Shown in pieces: positions 24,333-33,821 of a stretch of 64,000 nucleotides of DNA; the first letter of the stretch is position 1; every line of letters starts with the position of its first letter. The stretch lies in the NCBI GenBank assembly GCA_028228615.1, contig JAOJBS010000007.1, positions 1-64,000 on the forward strand, in the 5' to 3' direction. Made by a program: the position numbers and the translations under genes. The stretch comes from UBA4421 sp028228615 (GTDB lineage: Bacteria > Pseudomonadota > Gammaproteobacteria > Pseudomonadales > Azotimanducaceae). The notes beneath the pieces were generated by a model. It searched no databases. It was not told where the DNA came from and saw only the letters and a list, made by a program, of their open reading frames with translations.

Positions 24333-27300
24333 CTAATGGAAGTCTCTAGACTTAAACGGTGTTTCATGGGCTTGTACATCTTCCAACAATTCACTGGCGT
24401 CTTCTACGTGTCCTGCCACCACATGAATCACTCGGCCTTCGCGCTCTACAACGCCTTTAAACTTGAGCAATTGGCCTTGCAGTAACGCGGCGCGAAAGCG
24501 GGCCATAACGGTGGCCCAAATAATAATGTTGGTATTGCCAGTTTCATCTTCCAAGGTTAAAAACACCACACCGCTGGCGGTGCCTGGGCGCTGTCTGCCT
24601 GTGACTAGTCCAGCGATACGAATCAGTTGTCCTGATCTGCACTCCTCTAAATCTTGTGCGTGGCGGAAGCCTTTTAATGTGGGGTGGTTGCGCAGCAGTG
24701 CCATGGGGTGGGGGCCTAGGGTTAACCCTGTGTAGCGATAGTCGTTGAGCATGTCTTCGCTCACCGTGGGGGTATTCAAATAAACGTTTTCATTATGCAT
24801 GGCGTATTGTTTTTGTGGGCGCTCCAAAGCTAATGGTGCTTCTATGCCGGTAACATCCCAGTGGGCTTGATGTCGGTGGCCGACTAATCCGGCTAATGCC
24901 CCGGAGCGTGCAAGAAAACTCAACTGTTGATCATCTAAACCTGCACGCCGCGCTAGATCTTTAGCGTTGGAAATGTGGGCGCTGTTTTGTGCGGCGCAAA
25001 TGCGCTCGCCAGCTGCGCGGTTTAGGCTTTTCACCAAACGTAACCCTAAACGTAACACGGGTTGTTTAAGCGGCTGCTCTGGGGGTTCTAATGTGTGATC
25101 CCATTGACTAATGGCGACATCTATTGGGCGTACTATTACATGGTGACGTTTGGCGTCTTGTATCAGTTGTGATGGGGAGTAAAAACCCATGGGCAAGCTG
25201 TTGAGTAAGCCTGCGTAAAATGCAGCGGGTTGGTGGCACTTTAACCATGCCGAGATATATACCAGTAGCGCGAAACTGGCGGCGTGAGATTCTGGGAAGC
25301 CGTATTCGCCAAACCCTTTCATTTGATTGAATATGCGCTCGGCGAATTCTTCGCTGTGTCCGTTGTCACGCATGCCGTTAATCAGCTTCTCGCCAAAGTG
25401 TTCTAGGCCGCCGCGCTTTTTCCATGCCGCCATGGCTCTGCGTAGTTGATCCGCTTCTCCGGCGCTGAACCCGGCTGCCACCATGGCCAGTTCAATAACC
25501 TGCTCCTGAAATATAGGAATGCCTAATGTGCGCTCTAACACTTTACGCACGCCGGGGCTGGCGTAGGTGACAGGTTCTAACCCTTGGCGACGGCGTAAAT
25601 AGGGGTGCACCATGTCGCCTTGAATGGGCCCTGGCCGCACAATGGCCACTTCTATCACTAAGTCGTAAAAGTTTTGTGGTTTTAGCCTTGGCAACATGGC
25701 CATTTGTGCACGGGATTCAACCTGGAAAACGCCCACACTGTCGCCGGTTTGCAGCATTTGATAGGTGGCTTTGTCTTCGGCGGGTATTTGCTGAATGGTG
25801 AGCGGACTCGATACTTGGCCGCTGCTGTAACACAGGTCTAAGGCTTTGCGTATGGCGGTTAACATACCCAATGCCAGTACATCAATTTTTAGCAGGCCTA
25901 AAATTTCTATGTCTTCTTTGTCCCATTGAATGACCGTGCGCTCGGGCATGCTGGCATTTTCTATGGGCACCAGTTGGGTGAGGGGGCCGCTGGAGATAAT
26001 GAAGCCGCCCACATGTTGAGACAGGTGTCTGGGGAAACCTAAAATTTCGTTAAAGAAGCGAAAGAACTGTGTGGCTTGTGGGCTTTCTGGGTCTAGGCCT
26101 ATTGAGCGGAAGCGCTCGTCCAACACATCTTTGTTGTCCCACCAGGCAATAGACTTAGACAATAGTTCTAGTACGCCAATGTCCAGCCCAAGGGCTTTAC
26201 CCACGTCGCGTATGGCGCTGCGTGGGCGATAAGTAATCAGTGTGGCGGCCAGTGCTGCACGCTCGCGGCCATAACGCTTATAGATATATTGAATGACCTC
26301 TTCGCGCCGCTCGTGTTCAAAGTCCACATCAATATCCGGCGGCTCTTTACGCTCCATGGAAATAAATCGTTCAAACAACAGGTGCATGCGGGCGGGGTCT
26401 ACTTCGGTAATAAATAGGCAGTAACAAACCGCCGAGTTGGCTGCCGAGCCGCGACCTTGGCAAAGAATATTTTGGCTGCGGGCAAATTGCACAATGTCTT
26501 GTACGGTTAAAAAGTAGTGTTCGTAATTCAGTTGCGCCACTAACAATAACTCTTTTTCTATCAGTGCCAGCGTGTCTTCGGGTATGCCTTGGGGCCAGCG
26601 CTCTTGTGCCCCTGCAAAGGTCAGTTGGCGCAAGTAGGCCTTAGGGGTGAGGTGTGGGGGCACTAAATCTTGTGGGTACTCATAGCGCAGTTCCAGCATG
26701 TTGAATTGGCAAAGGTCGGCAATTTTTATGCTTTCAGCCAGCATTTCCGGTGGGTATAGGGTGGCTAGTTCTTGTAGTGGACGCAGGGTGCGCTCGGCAT
26801 TGGCAAAACCTTGGTAACCCAGCTCATGCACATTGGTGTTCAGTTTTATGGCAGTGAGCACATCTTGCAGTGGCTGACGCTCAGGGCAGTGGGTGTGCAC
26901 ATCATTGCTCGCCACTATGGGTAAACCCAAGCGCGAAGACAGGGTAAGCGCATGGGCAGTTTTATCTAAATCTTGGCCGTCTCTAAATAGCTCTAGCGCA
27001 ATCCATAGCCGGCTAAACAATGCTTTTAACGCTGCGCCAGTTTGTCCTTGAGCTTCAATGCTTTGTCCTCCTGGAACCCATAACGCCAAGCAGTTTTTTA
27101 AGCCCCAGCGGAAATCCTCTAAGTACACTTGGTAGGTGCCTTTTTCTGAGCGGCGGCGTAATTTGCTGATGAGGGTTGAAAGCTGACCATAAGCGGCTCG
27201 ATCTGGAGCCAGCAAGATCAGTTTGTCGCGTCCGCTAGCAATGTTCGGGTTGCTTGAATGTGCGTCTTCCTCTTCTGCAAAGTCAGGGGTAATGATGAAT

Positions 27301-27578
27301 TCCGAACCTATGATCAGTTTCATGCCGCATTCTTGTGCGGTTTTATGGGCTTTGACTAAGCCTGAGTATGAGCATTCATCGGTGATGGCTATGGCTTTAT
27401 AGCCCAGCTCATAGGCGCGCTGAACCATTTCCTCTGGGTGTGATGCACCACGCAAGAAACTGTAGTTGCTGATGCAATGTAGCTCTGCAAATGCTGGCGG
27501 TGGTTGTGGGCTATTCGTTGCATTCGAATCTGTATTTGAATTTAAGGTTAAACCTAATGCGGTATTTAAGTCTTTCAT
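24333..27578 (-). CDS. dnaE2: Error-prone DNA polymerase DnaE2 (ImuC)
   Basis: The start is set at the ATG at 27578 because it overlaps the imuB stop in ATGA, giving 1081 residues, the usual length of DnaE2. It is the catalytic subunit of the mutasome that copies past DNA lesions after SOS induction. An N-terminal PHP domain begins AELHCISNYSFLRGASHPEE. The polymerase core contains GRGSAANSAVCYCLFITEVDP and the catalytic Asp pair in PPDIDVDFEHERREEV near residue 415. The fingers and tudor-like region (GFGEYGFPESHAASFALLVY) is canonical, and the C-terminus contains an OB fold (LIRIAGLVTGRQRPGT). No proofreading exonuclease insert is present. Expression should follow the LexA site in front of imuA. 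Confidence 0.97.
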   Translation of the reverse strand: MKDLNTALGLTLNSNTDSNATNSPQPPPAFAELHCISNYSFLRGASHPEEMVQRAYELGYKAIAITDECSYSGLVKAHKTAQECGMKLIIGSEFIITPDFAEEEDAHSSNPNIASGRDKLILLAPDRAAYGQLSTLISKLRRRSEKGTYQVYLEDFRWGLKNCLALWVPGGQSIEAQGQTGAALKALFSRLWIALELFRDGQDLDKTAHALTLSSRLGLPIVASNDVHTHCPERQPLQDVLTAIKLNTNVHELGYQGFANAERTLRPLQELATLYPPEMLAESIKIADLCQFNMLELRYEYPQDLVPPHLTPKAYLRQLTFAGAQERWPQGIPEDTLALIEKELLLVAQLNYEHYFLTVQDIVQFARSQNILCQGRGSAANSAVCYCLFITEVDPARMHLLFERFISMERKEPPDIDVDFEHERREEVIQYIYKRYGRERAALAATLITYRPRSAIRDVGKALGLDIGVLELLSKSIAWWDNKDVLDERFRSIGLDPESPQATQFFRFFNEILGFPRHLSQHVGGFIISSGPLTQLVPIENASMPERTVIQWDKEDIEILGLLKIDVLALGMLTAIRKALDLCYSSGQVSSPLTIQQIPAEDKATYQMLQTGDSVGVFQVESRAQMAMLPRLKPQNFYDLVIEVAIVRPGPIQGDMVHPYLRRRQGLEPVTYASPGVRKVLERTLGIPIFQEQVIELAMVAAGFSAGEADQLRRAMAAWKKRGGLEHFGEKLINGMRDNGHSEEFAERIFNQMKGFGEYGFPESHAASFALLVYISAWLKCHQPAAFYAGLLNSLPMGFYSPSQLIQDAKRHHVIVRPIDVAISQWDHTLEPPEQPLKQPVLRLGLRLVKSLNRAAGERICAAQNSAHISNAKDLARRAGLDDQQLSFLARSGALAGLVGHRHQAHWDVTGIEAPLALERPQKQYAMHNENVYLNTPTVSEDMLNDYRYTGLTLGPHPMALLRNHPTLKGFRHAQDLEECRSGQLIRIAGLVTGRQRPGTASGVVFLTLEDETGNTNIIIWATVMARFRAALLQGQLLKFKGVVEREGRVIHVVAGHVEDASELLEDVQAHETPFKSRDFH

Positions 27579-29245
27579 GCGAAATAACCGTGTAGGTACC
27601 ACTGGTTTGCAGCGGTTTTGCCGTGACTACTTGTGCCAGTCTGTTTGCTCGGCGATTCGGTGAAGGCCCAGCAAAGCGAGCCGTGTTTGTGCTTTGCAAT
27701 GTAGTAGTCGCGAAAAATTGTGCTCTGCTTGGGCTCTAGGTGAAAATTACTTTGAATCCGCTCAGGCCCTTGGAGTAGCTCTAATTCTGCAAAAGCGATC
27801 TGCCGAGGTGGCGAAAACAGCCATAACGGGCGTTTACCCATAAGCTCTGGGTTGGCAATTAAATGTTGTTCTGTTTTGTGAGCGCTGCTTTTAACACTCC
27901 TTTTGGCACCACTTTTTCTTTGCCTGCTTTGGGCTTTTTGTAGTTGTGGCTGTAGTTTTGGCTGTGATTGAGGGCGTAGTTGAGGTTGGCTACTGTCTTG
28001 TTGCCAGGCTTTTTCCGGCGTGTATTTTTGCACGGGTTGTATGCTGCGGCAGGTATTTGGTCCTAGGCGTGCGGTGAGTTCATCTACTAATTCTGTAACC
28101 AGTCCCGTGGCGCTTTCTGTACTGCCAAATAGATCGCTATTTATGGCTTGAAGTGGGGCGATGACCTTGGCTTTGAGGCCAATGGAGAGTACTTCGCCCG
28201 GCAATTTGATGTTTTCTAACTGCAGATGACTCAGGCGCATAAAGTCGCCTTGGCGCTGCTTGCCACCGGCAAAGCCCACTTCAACGTTGATGCCGTTGCC
28301 GCGAAATGGCGCAAACTGCCATTCCAAGCTGACACAGGCTAACTGCCGGGCAATCAGCCAATGTTGTAGTTGCTGAGCCAAGTAGGGCATAGGCCCTTGC
28401 AGCAACACGGTTTTATTCATTATGGGTTTGAGCAGGTGCAGTTGCTGGGCAAAGTTGTTGCTGGGTTGAATGCCGTTTCGCGGCTCAACTAAGTCACCCT
28501 CAAGACGCCGTAAATAACGCACCAGACTTTGCCCAAAACGCTTACCTAGGCTGGCTTTTGGCAATGCGATCAATTGCCCAAGGGTATAAATGCCCATATT
28601 GGCTAGGTGCTCAATGACGCGTTCTTTAACGTTATGGTGGCTTAAACCAATGCTGTGCAGCGGTACGCTATGTAGTTGTGTGGCGTTTGCACGGGCTAAG
28701 GCAACGGCGGCTTGTGGGGTGTGTGCTAAACGCGCAACACATTCATGGCCCATTTCTTCGCAAAGTTGGATGGCTTTCATAACCAGGCGCTCTTTACCTT
28801 GCCAAAGTCTTAAGCTGCCTTGAATTTCTATCAAAATGCAGTCTGGGGCTTCAAGGCTGACCATGCTGCTGAAGCGGTATAAGCATTGCCCAAGTGCATC
28901 TAAACGGTTGAACTCTCGAGCTTTGTCTCGAGCAAAGTAGGCAATTTCCGGGCTAATGCTGTGGGCGGTGGCTAATGAGCAGCCCAGTACAATACCTTCA
29001 GCTTCAGCCGCGGCATTGGCCAAGCTGACACGGTTTTCTTCTAATATGACCGTTGCCGGTTCTGGGTTTGTTGGCTCTGTTGCTTCTTGGCTTGGGGCTG
29101 TTTGCGCTGTTGATTGTGCAGCTGTTCGTGCAGCTGTTCGTGCAGCGGAGATCTCAGGAGCAAACACATCTAAGGGCAGCTTAGGAAAATAAAGGGCAAG
29201 CCACAGGAGTGGTGCAGGGGGCTGAGATCTGGGTTTGGCGGACAT
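27575..29245 (-). CDS. imuB: Y-family-like mutasome subunit ImuB
   Basis: The 556-residue protein has the Y-family (DinB/UmuC-like) fold but lacks the catalytic acidic residues: the usual D-x-D-x-F-F/Y-A-S-V-E segment is LWLALYFPKLPLDVFAPE. It is therefore the non-catalytic adaptor that brings DnaE2 to the sliding clamp. A low-complexity stretch (AARTAARTAAQSTAQ) follows the first strand, and the helix-hairpin-helix region is visible as LANMGIYTLGQLIALPK near residue 215. Towards the C-terminus lies a Gln/Pro-rich repeat (QPQLRPQSQPKLQPQLQ), probably a flexible linker. The DLFG in INSDLFGS near 370 is a possible clamp-contact site. Its stop overlaps the dnaE2 start, and a 37-base repeat-containing spacer separates it from imuA. 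Confidence 0.95.
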   Translation of the reverse strand: MSAKPRSQPPAPLLWLALYFPKLPLDVFAPEISAARTAARTAAQSTAQTAPSQEATEPTNPEPATVILEENRVSLANAAAEAEGIVLGCSLATAHSISPEIAYFARDKAREFNRLDALGQCLYRFSSMVSLEAPDCILIEIQGSLRLWQGKERLVMKAIQLCEEMGHECVARLAHTPQAAVALARANATQLHSVPLHSIGLSHHNVKERVIEHLANMGIYTLGQLIALPKASLGKRFGQSLVRYLRRLEGDLVEPRNGIQPSNNFAQQLHLLKPIMNKTVLLQGPMPYLAQQLQHWLIARQLACVSLEWQFAPFRGNGINVEVGFAGGKQRQGDFMRLSHLQLENIKLPGEVLSIGLKAKVIAPLQAINSDLFGSTESATGLVTELVDELTARLGPNTCRSIQPVQKYTPEKAWQQDSSQPQLRPQSQPKLQPQLQKAQSRQRKSGAKRSVKSSAHKTEQHLIANPELMGKRPLWLFSPPRQIAFAELELLQGPERIQSNFHLEPKQSTIFRDYYIAKHKHGSLCWAFTESPSKQTGTSSHGKTAANQWYLHGYFA

Positions 29246-29258
29246 AGGGCAGTGCTTA

Positions 29259-29291
29259 CTTTAATGCAGCTTTAATGAAGCTTTAATGAAG
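29259..29291. repeat. 11-bp tandem array spanning the imuA stop codon
   Basis: Three units CTTTAATGCAG, CTTTAATGAAG and CTTTAATGAAG run through the imuA stop codon (29283-29285) into the imuA-imuB spacer. Since 11 is not a multiple of three, copy-number change would alter the ImuA C-terminus or the imuA-imuB spacing. Confidence 0.8.
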
Positions 29292-30650
29292 AGAAGGCGC
29301 GGAGGTGTTTGTGCTATTACCTTCGCTGAAGCCTTCCACATAACTTTCTACATAGTCGTCAAAAGAGTCCTCAAAAGAGTCTTCAGAAGAGCCTGCAGAG
29401 CTAACTTTGGTGAAGTTGTCGTCACGTTGCTTTTGTAGCGCCTCTTGCAGCGCTTCCTGCTGAAACTGTAATCCTTGCCACTGGTCCCGCCATAACGACA
29501 GTTTTTGCCTCACCGCATGGGCAGAGGTGTATTGGCTTTGGGTGACAGCAGCTATGGGCAAGGTTAAACCTTTGACCGGCCAGCCGCCTCGGCGCTTTAT
29601 AATATCTACAGATAAATGTAGGGGATCTTTGCCTGGGCTTAACGCCAGCCGTAGCTCGGCTAAGCTTGCTTTGCTACTGGCTTCTATTGGGCGAAATAGC
29701 ACACTTAACGTTGTGCCTTGTTTGGCTGCCAATTGCACTCGGCGAGTTTCTTTTAATGACAGTTTGCGCTCATCTGGCCAGACTAAAACCGCGCCACAGC
29801 TGCCTGATTTACAGGTGCGCTCCATAGCCCACAGCATTTCTTCATGAGACTTTGTGTAGATGAGTAAGATCTTACTGCTGTCTATGCCCGCAGCTTCTAA
29901 GGCTGGTGCATAGGGCGTGAAGGGCGGGTTGATCCAAGCCAGCCAGCGATTCTCTGCAAGCGTAGTTAACGCAGGTAACAGTAGGCGCAGTTCGCCAATG
30001 CCTGCGTGAGGCAAAATGAAGTCCACTAAGCCTGCATTGGGCCAGCCGCCCCCTGCAAGGCAGTCATCTAATGCGCTATAGCCGCTGGCAACGGTGTGGG
30101 TGGCCGAGGCTTTGGTCAGATCTTTGCCGCGCCACAGTTGTGGGTGCTTGAGCAGATCTGCATAGGCTTGTTTAGAGGCTTGTGTGGGGGCTTTTGTTTC
30201 CGAACCTTTGTTTATTTTTGAAAGCTCTTTTGTTTTTGAAGCCTCCTTTGTTTTTAAAGTTTCTTCTATTTTTGAAACTTTTAGGCCATTGGTTGTGGGT
30301 TCTTTTTTGGATTCCTTTATAGACTCTTTTATAGGTTCCTTTATAGGTTCTTCTATGAGTTCTTCTATAATCTCTTTTTGGGGTTCTGGCGTCCGCTTAT
30401 GCGCCTGATTGTATAAGAGGCCTTGGCTTGGGCTCTTTTTAGGTGGGGAGCTAGGTGGGGAGCTAGGTGGGGAACTAGGTAAAGAGCTAGATGATGCACT
30501 AGATGGAAAGCTAGGCGTCATTTTTGGTGTTATTTCAGGCGCAGCAAAGGGCAGCGTTGTCTGTATAAAGGACTGCTGCATAAGCGCTGGCTGCACCATA
30601 GTATTGGCTACTGTTTTGCCTGCTGTTTGATTTTTTTTATGAATTGGCAT
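29283..30650 (-). CDS. imuA: ImuA, RecA/SulA-like mutasome accessory protein with long disordered extension
   Basis: The conserved RecA-like core runs from about residue 165 to 400 (HPQLWRGKDLTKASATHTVASG, then SALDDCLAGGGWPNAGLVDF, then RGGWPVKGL near the end), as in ImuA of imuA-imuB-dnaE2 operons, where it helps recruit the mutasome and may bind RecA. The protein is 455 residues, while typical ImuA is about 220-250. The extra length is a roughly 160-residue N-terminal tract of SSPP repeats and E-P-I-K / E-S-I-K repeats, plus an acidic Ser-rich tail (SSEDSFEDSFDDYVES). Both repeat tracts are 12-bp tandem arrays in DNA. No good ribosome site precedes the ATG at 30650, so the start is uncertain; Met17 is an alternative. 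A LexA box lies 17 bases upstream. Confidence 0.9.
   Translation of the reverse strand: MPIHKKNQTAGKTVANTMVQPALMQQSFIQTTLPFAAPEITPKMTPSFPSSASSSSLPSSPPSSPPSSPPKKSPSQGLLYNQAHKRTPEPQKEIIEELIEEPIKEPIKESIKESKKEPTTNGLKVSKIEETLKTKEASKTKELSKINKGSETKAPTQASKQAYADLLKHPQLWRGKDLTKASATHTVASGYSALDDCLAGGGWPNAGLVDFILPHAGIGELRLLLPALTTLAENRWLAWINPPFTPYAPALEAAGIDSSKILLIYTKSHEEMLWAMERTCKSGSCGAVLVWPDERKLSLKETRRVQLAAKQGTTLSVLFRPIEASSKASLAELRLALSPGKDPLHLSVDIIKRRGGWPVKGLTLPIAAVTQSQYTSAHAVRQKLSLWRDQWQGLQFQQEALQEALQKQRDDNFTKVSSAGSSEDSFEDSFDDYVESYVEGFSEGNSTNTSAPSLH
30313..30372. repeat. 12-bp coding array in imuA (E-x-I-K/E repeats), 5 copies
   Basis: Five 12-base units of the form TCYTYTATARGT encode, on the minus strand, the four-residue repeats EELI, EEPI, KEPI, KESI and KES within the disordered N-terminal part of ImuA. 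The period is a multiple of three, so copy changes keep the frame. Confidence 0.85.
30441..30512. repeat. 12-bp coding array in imuA (SSPP repeats), 6 copies
   Basis: Six units based on AGGTGGGGAGCT (the first two identical, later ones diverged to AGATGGAAAGCT) encode the SSLPSSPPSSPPSSPP-type stretch of ImuA. Divergence grows towards the 5' end of the gene. Confidence 0.88.
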
Positions 30651-30666
30651 GCTTGTAAATTACAGT

Positions 30667-30686
30667 TACTGGATAAATATACAGTA
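30667..30686 (-). promoter_or_regulatory. LexA (SOS) box upstream of imuA
   Basis: The plus-strand sequence TACTGGATAAATATACAGTA is a near-perfect palindrome with the gammaproteobacterial LexA core CTG-N10-CAG and the flanking TA/TA extension. It ends 17 bases before the imuA start, where bound LexA would block transcription. It marks imuA-imuB-dnaE2 as an SOS-induced operon. Confidence 0.9.
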
Positions 30687-30880
30687 TCTTAATCTACTTG
30701 CCTTGAGCATTAGGTTCAAGTGCTCTTGAAAAGATTTTGTCTATTGTGGGGTTCGCCCGTCATTACCGCCCACTTACGCCCAAGTCTTTATCGCCGTTTT
30801 ATTGCAACCCAAGCGCATCTTGCTTAGGCTGATGCCGGTTTCGAACTGTCCCATAAGCGTTTTTATTTGCAGGAATTAAT

Positions 30881-32257
30881 ATGAATTTTGATTACGACCT
30901 CTTTGTTCTTGGTGCGGGTTCTGGGGGCGTTCGAGCAAGTCGTATCTCCGCTTCTTATGGGGCTAAAGTTGCCGTTGCTGAGTCTATGTTTTTGGGTGGC
31001 ACCTGCGTCAATGTAGGCTGTGTGCCGAAGAAGCTCTTTGTCTACGGTTCGCATTTTCATGAAGATTTTGCTGATGCCAAAAATTACGGCTGGCAAGTTG
31101 AGGCGGGAGAATTTGATTGGCCTGTTTTACGCGACAACAAAACCCGAGAAATTGAACGGCTGAATGGTATTTATGCCAACCTTTTAGACGGTGCCGGGGT
31201 AGATTTATTTGAGGGTCATGCTCAATTGGTGGATGCCAACACTATTAAAATTGGCGATAAAACTGTCACGGCGAAGTACATTTTAGTTGCTACCGGCGGC
31301 TGGCCAGTGGTGCCGGATATTCCCGGTAAAGAACATATAATTACTTCTAACGAAGCTTTCTATCTTCCTGAATTTCCTAAAGAAATAACCATCGTTGGCG
31401 GCGGTTATATTGCCGTTGAGTTTGCTGGCATTTTTGCTGGGCTAGGCGCTAAAACTACTCTGATTTATCGTGGCTCTATGTTCTTGCGTGGCTTTGATGA
31501 TTCTATTCGCAGCTTTGTTAAGGAGGAAATTGAGAAGAAGGGCATAGACCTGCGCTTTGAAACCAATGTCACTGCTATTGAAAAAATCACTGGCGATGAT
31601 GAAGCGGTTCGTTATCAGTTAGATCTCACCACCGGCGAACAGATTCATACAGATTTGGTCCTTTACGCCACTGGTCGTAAGCCTAAGACCGCTGACTTGG
31701 GACTTGAACAAGCGGGTGTGGCCTTGGGTGATAATGGCCAGGTGCTGATTGATGACTACTATCAGACTAGTGTGGACAATATTTTTGCCATTGGTGACGT
31801 TACAGACCGTATTCAGTTAACCCCGGTGGCCATTGAAGAGGGCATGTGTATTGCCAATAATCTGTTCACGGATAACCCTAAGAAGCATTTGGACTACCGC
31901 AATATTGCCACGGCTGTATTTTGCCAGCCGAACATTGGCACGGTGGGTTTAACCGAGGCCGAGGCGCTGGTAGATCATGCCGGTGATTTGGATATATTTG
32001 AATCTCGTTTTAAGCCTATGAAGCACACTATTTCCGGGCGCGATGAAGGTACATTTTTGAAAATGATTGTCCGCCGTAGTGATGATGTGGTGCTGGGCAT
32101 TCACATGGTGGGACCAGATTCTGGTGAGATCATTCAGGGCTTGGCCGTGGCTATGGTGGCCGGTGCAACCAAGGCTCAGTTTGATGCCACAGTGGGCATT
32201 CACCCCACAGCGGCGGAAGAATTTGTCACATTACGATCAATTACTCGCGGAGCATAA
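30881..32257 (+). CDS. gor: Glutathione-disulfide reductase
   Basis: The 458-residue flavoprotein reduces glutathione disulfide with NADPH in the cytosol. The FAD-binding Rossmann start is FVLGAGSGGVRASRIS, the redox-active disulfide is GTCVNVGCVPKKL near residues 42-47, and the NAD(P)-binding GGGYIAVEFAGIFAGLG lies near 175. The second FAD motif is YATGRKPKTADLG and FAIGDVTDRIQLTPVA. The C-terminal dimer interface carries the catalytic pair in GIHPTAAEEFVTLR. Length and motifs match gammaproteobacterial Gor rather than mercuric or dihydrolipoamide reductase. AGGA precedes the ATG. The phosphatase gene begins one base after the stop, so the two are likely co-transcribed. Confidence 0.95.
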   Translation: MNFDYDLFVLGAGSGGVRASRISASYGAKVAVAESMFLGGTCVNVGCVPKKLFVYGSHFHEDFADAKNYGWQVEAGEFDWPVLRDNKTREIERLNGIYANLLDGAGVDLFEGHAQLVDANTIKIGDKTVTAKYILVATGGWPVVPDIPGKEHIITSNEAFYLPEFPKEITIVGGGYIAVEFAGIFAGLGAKTTLIYRGSMFLRGFDDSIRSFVKEEIEKKGIDLRFETNVTAIEKITGDDEAVRYQLDLTTGEQIHTDLVLYATGRKPKTADLGLEQAGVALGDNGQVLIDDYYQTSVDNIFAIGDVTDRIQLTPVAIEEGMCIANNLFTDNPKKHLDYRNIATAVFCQPNIGTVGLTEAEALVDHAGDLDIFESRFKPMKHTISGRDEGTFLKMIVRRSDDVVLGIHMVGPDSGEIIQGLAVAMVAGATKAQFDATVGIHPTAAEEFVTLRSITRGA

Positions 32258-32258
32258 A

Positions 32259-33725
32259 ATGCACTCATATTTTTCAAGTCGCTTATTAAGCTCTCGCTCA
32301 GCGTTGGGCCACTTGTCCGGCAAGAAAGTCATTCAAGGGGCAGTGTTACTTTTGTTAAGCGCCCTGTGGACCACGCCAGCTCAAGCTAAAAACGTCATTT
32401 TGTTTTTGGGTGATGGTATGGGCATCAGTACCGTCACAGCTGCACGTATTTATGCAGGCCAGCTCAAAGGCGCCACAGGCGAAGAATACAGCCTAGCATT
32501 TGAAACTTTCCCTAACCTTGCCTTGATCAAAACCTATAACACCAATTCTCAAGTGCCGGACAGTGCCGGCACCATTAGCGCGATTTTGACCGGCGAGAAA
32601 ACCGGTATTGGCGTTTCGGGTATTACCTCTAACGTTGCGCGCGACGACTGCGCCGCAGCGTTGGCGAATACGCTGCCGACAATTGCTGAGCTGGCAGAAG
32701 ATGCGGGAATGGCTACGGGTGTGGTTTCTACTGCGCGCATCACACACGCGACGCCAGCCGGGGCCTATGCCCATACGCCCAATAGAGATTGGGAAGACAG
32801 TGCCTCTACCCCCGATGAGGCTGAAGCACTGGGCTGTATTGATATTGCTCAGCAGATGATTCAAATGCCCAATGGCGATGGTTTAGATGTAATTTTGGGT
32901 GGCGGTCGAGGTCAGTTTTTACCTAACAACCAAAGCGATCCTGAATATCCGAAAAAGACTGGCAAGCGTGATGACGGGCGCAACTTAATTGAAGAATGGT
33001 TGGCTAAGGACCCTACAAGACAGTACGTTTGGAATGGCGACGGTTTTGCGTCGCTAGCAAGCAAGCAAGGCAAAATTGCGGGGCAGGTAATGGGGCTGTT
33101 TGAACCCTCGCACATGCAATTTGATACCGACAGAGAAAAAGATCCGGGCACCGAGCCTTCTATTGCGGCCATGACAGAGTTTGCTGTGAGCCAGCTAGAA
33201 GCTAAAGCCAAAGGCACAGGCTATTTCTTGCTGGTTGAGGCCGGGCGCATAGACCATGCCCACCATGTCTCTAATGCTTATCGGGCTCTGGAAGACACGG
33301 TCGCGCTTGCAGATGCTGTGCAATGGACCATAGATAACGTAGATCTAGAAGAAACCCTGATCATTGTTACCGCAGACCATAGCCATACTATGACCATTAG
33401 CGGGTATCCGCGTCGAGGCAATCCTATTCTAGGTTTGGTGGAAACCGAGCCGGGCAAAATCCTCCCGGATGCTACGGGCAAGCCTTATACAACACTGAGC
33501 TACGCCAATGGTCCGGGTTACAAGAAGCAGCAGCCAGACCTCACCGATATAGATACAACGGATAAGGACTACCAGCAGCTCGGTACTGTGCCCCTGATGA
33601 TAGAGACTCATGCGGGCGAGGACGTAGCTGCATTCGCTGCGGGCAAGAGTGCCACTCAGGTCCGCGGTGTAATGGAGCAGAATAAGCTCTTCAACGTTAT
33701 GCACAGCGCGCTTTTTGATAAATAG
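32259..33725 (+). CDS. Alkaline phosphatase, exported
   Basis: The start is the ATG at 32259, directly after the gor stop, because the following residues form a signal peptide (KKVIQGAVLLLLSALWTTPAQA). The 488-residue enzyme is a PhoA-type alkaline phosphatase, which removes phosphate from phosphomonoesters in the periplasm. The first metal site is NVILFLGDGMGISTV, and the nucleophile region is QVPDSAGTISAILTGEKT with Ser in DSA. Further metal-binding blocks are ITHATPAGAYAH, VEAGRIDHAHHVSN and TADHSHTM. The segment order and length match the family well. No Pho box was identified, and placement behind gor is unusual for a phosphate-starvation gene. Confidence 0.93.
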   Translation: MHSYFSSRLLSSRSALGHLSGKKVIQGAVLLLLSALWTTPAQAKNVILFLGDGMGISTVTAARIYAGQLKGATGEEYSLAFETFPNLALIKTYNTNSQVPDSAGTISAILTGEKTGIGVSGITSNVARDDCAAALANTLPTIAELAEDAGMATGVVSTARITHATPAGAYAHTPNRDWEDSASTPDEAEALGCIDIAQQMIQMPNGDGLDVILGGGRGQFLPNNQSDPEYPKKTGKRDDGRNLIEEWLAKDPTRQYVWNGDGFASLASKQGKIAGQVMGLFEPSHMQFDTDREKDPGTEPSIAAMTEFAVSQLEAKAKGTGYFLLVEAGRIDHAHHVSNAYRALEDTVALADAVQWTIDNVDLEETLIIVTADHSHTMTISGYPRRGNPILGLVETEPGKILPDATGKPYTTLSYANGPGYKKQQPDLTDIDTTDKDYQQLGTVPLMIETHAGEDVAAFAAGKSATQVRGVMEQNKLFNVMHSALFDK

Positions 33726-33821
33726 CAGCCGAACATAAACAGCGTTGCCGGGCCACCGCATCTAGCGCGTCAGCTAGCAAGAACAGGTATACACTGGGTT
33801 AACGCTCGTTAAGGATTAAAC

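Noticed and set aside
30441..30512. Regular short repeats that could be taken for a CRISPR array
   Set aside because: Units are contiguous 12-mers without spacers, in frame inside imuA, and encode SSPP residues. The other arrays in the window also lack spacers.
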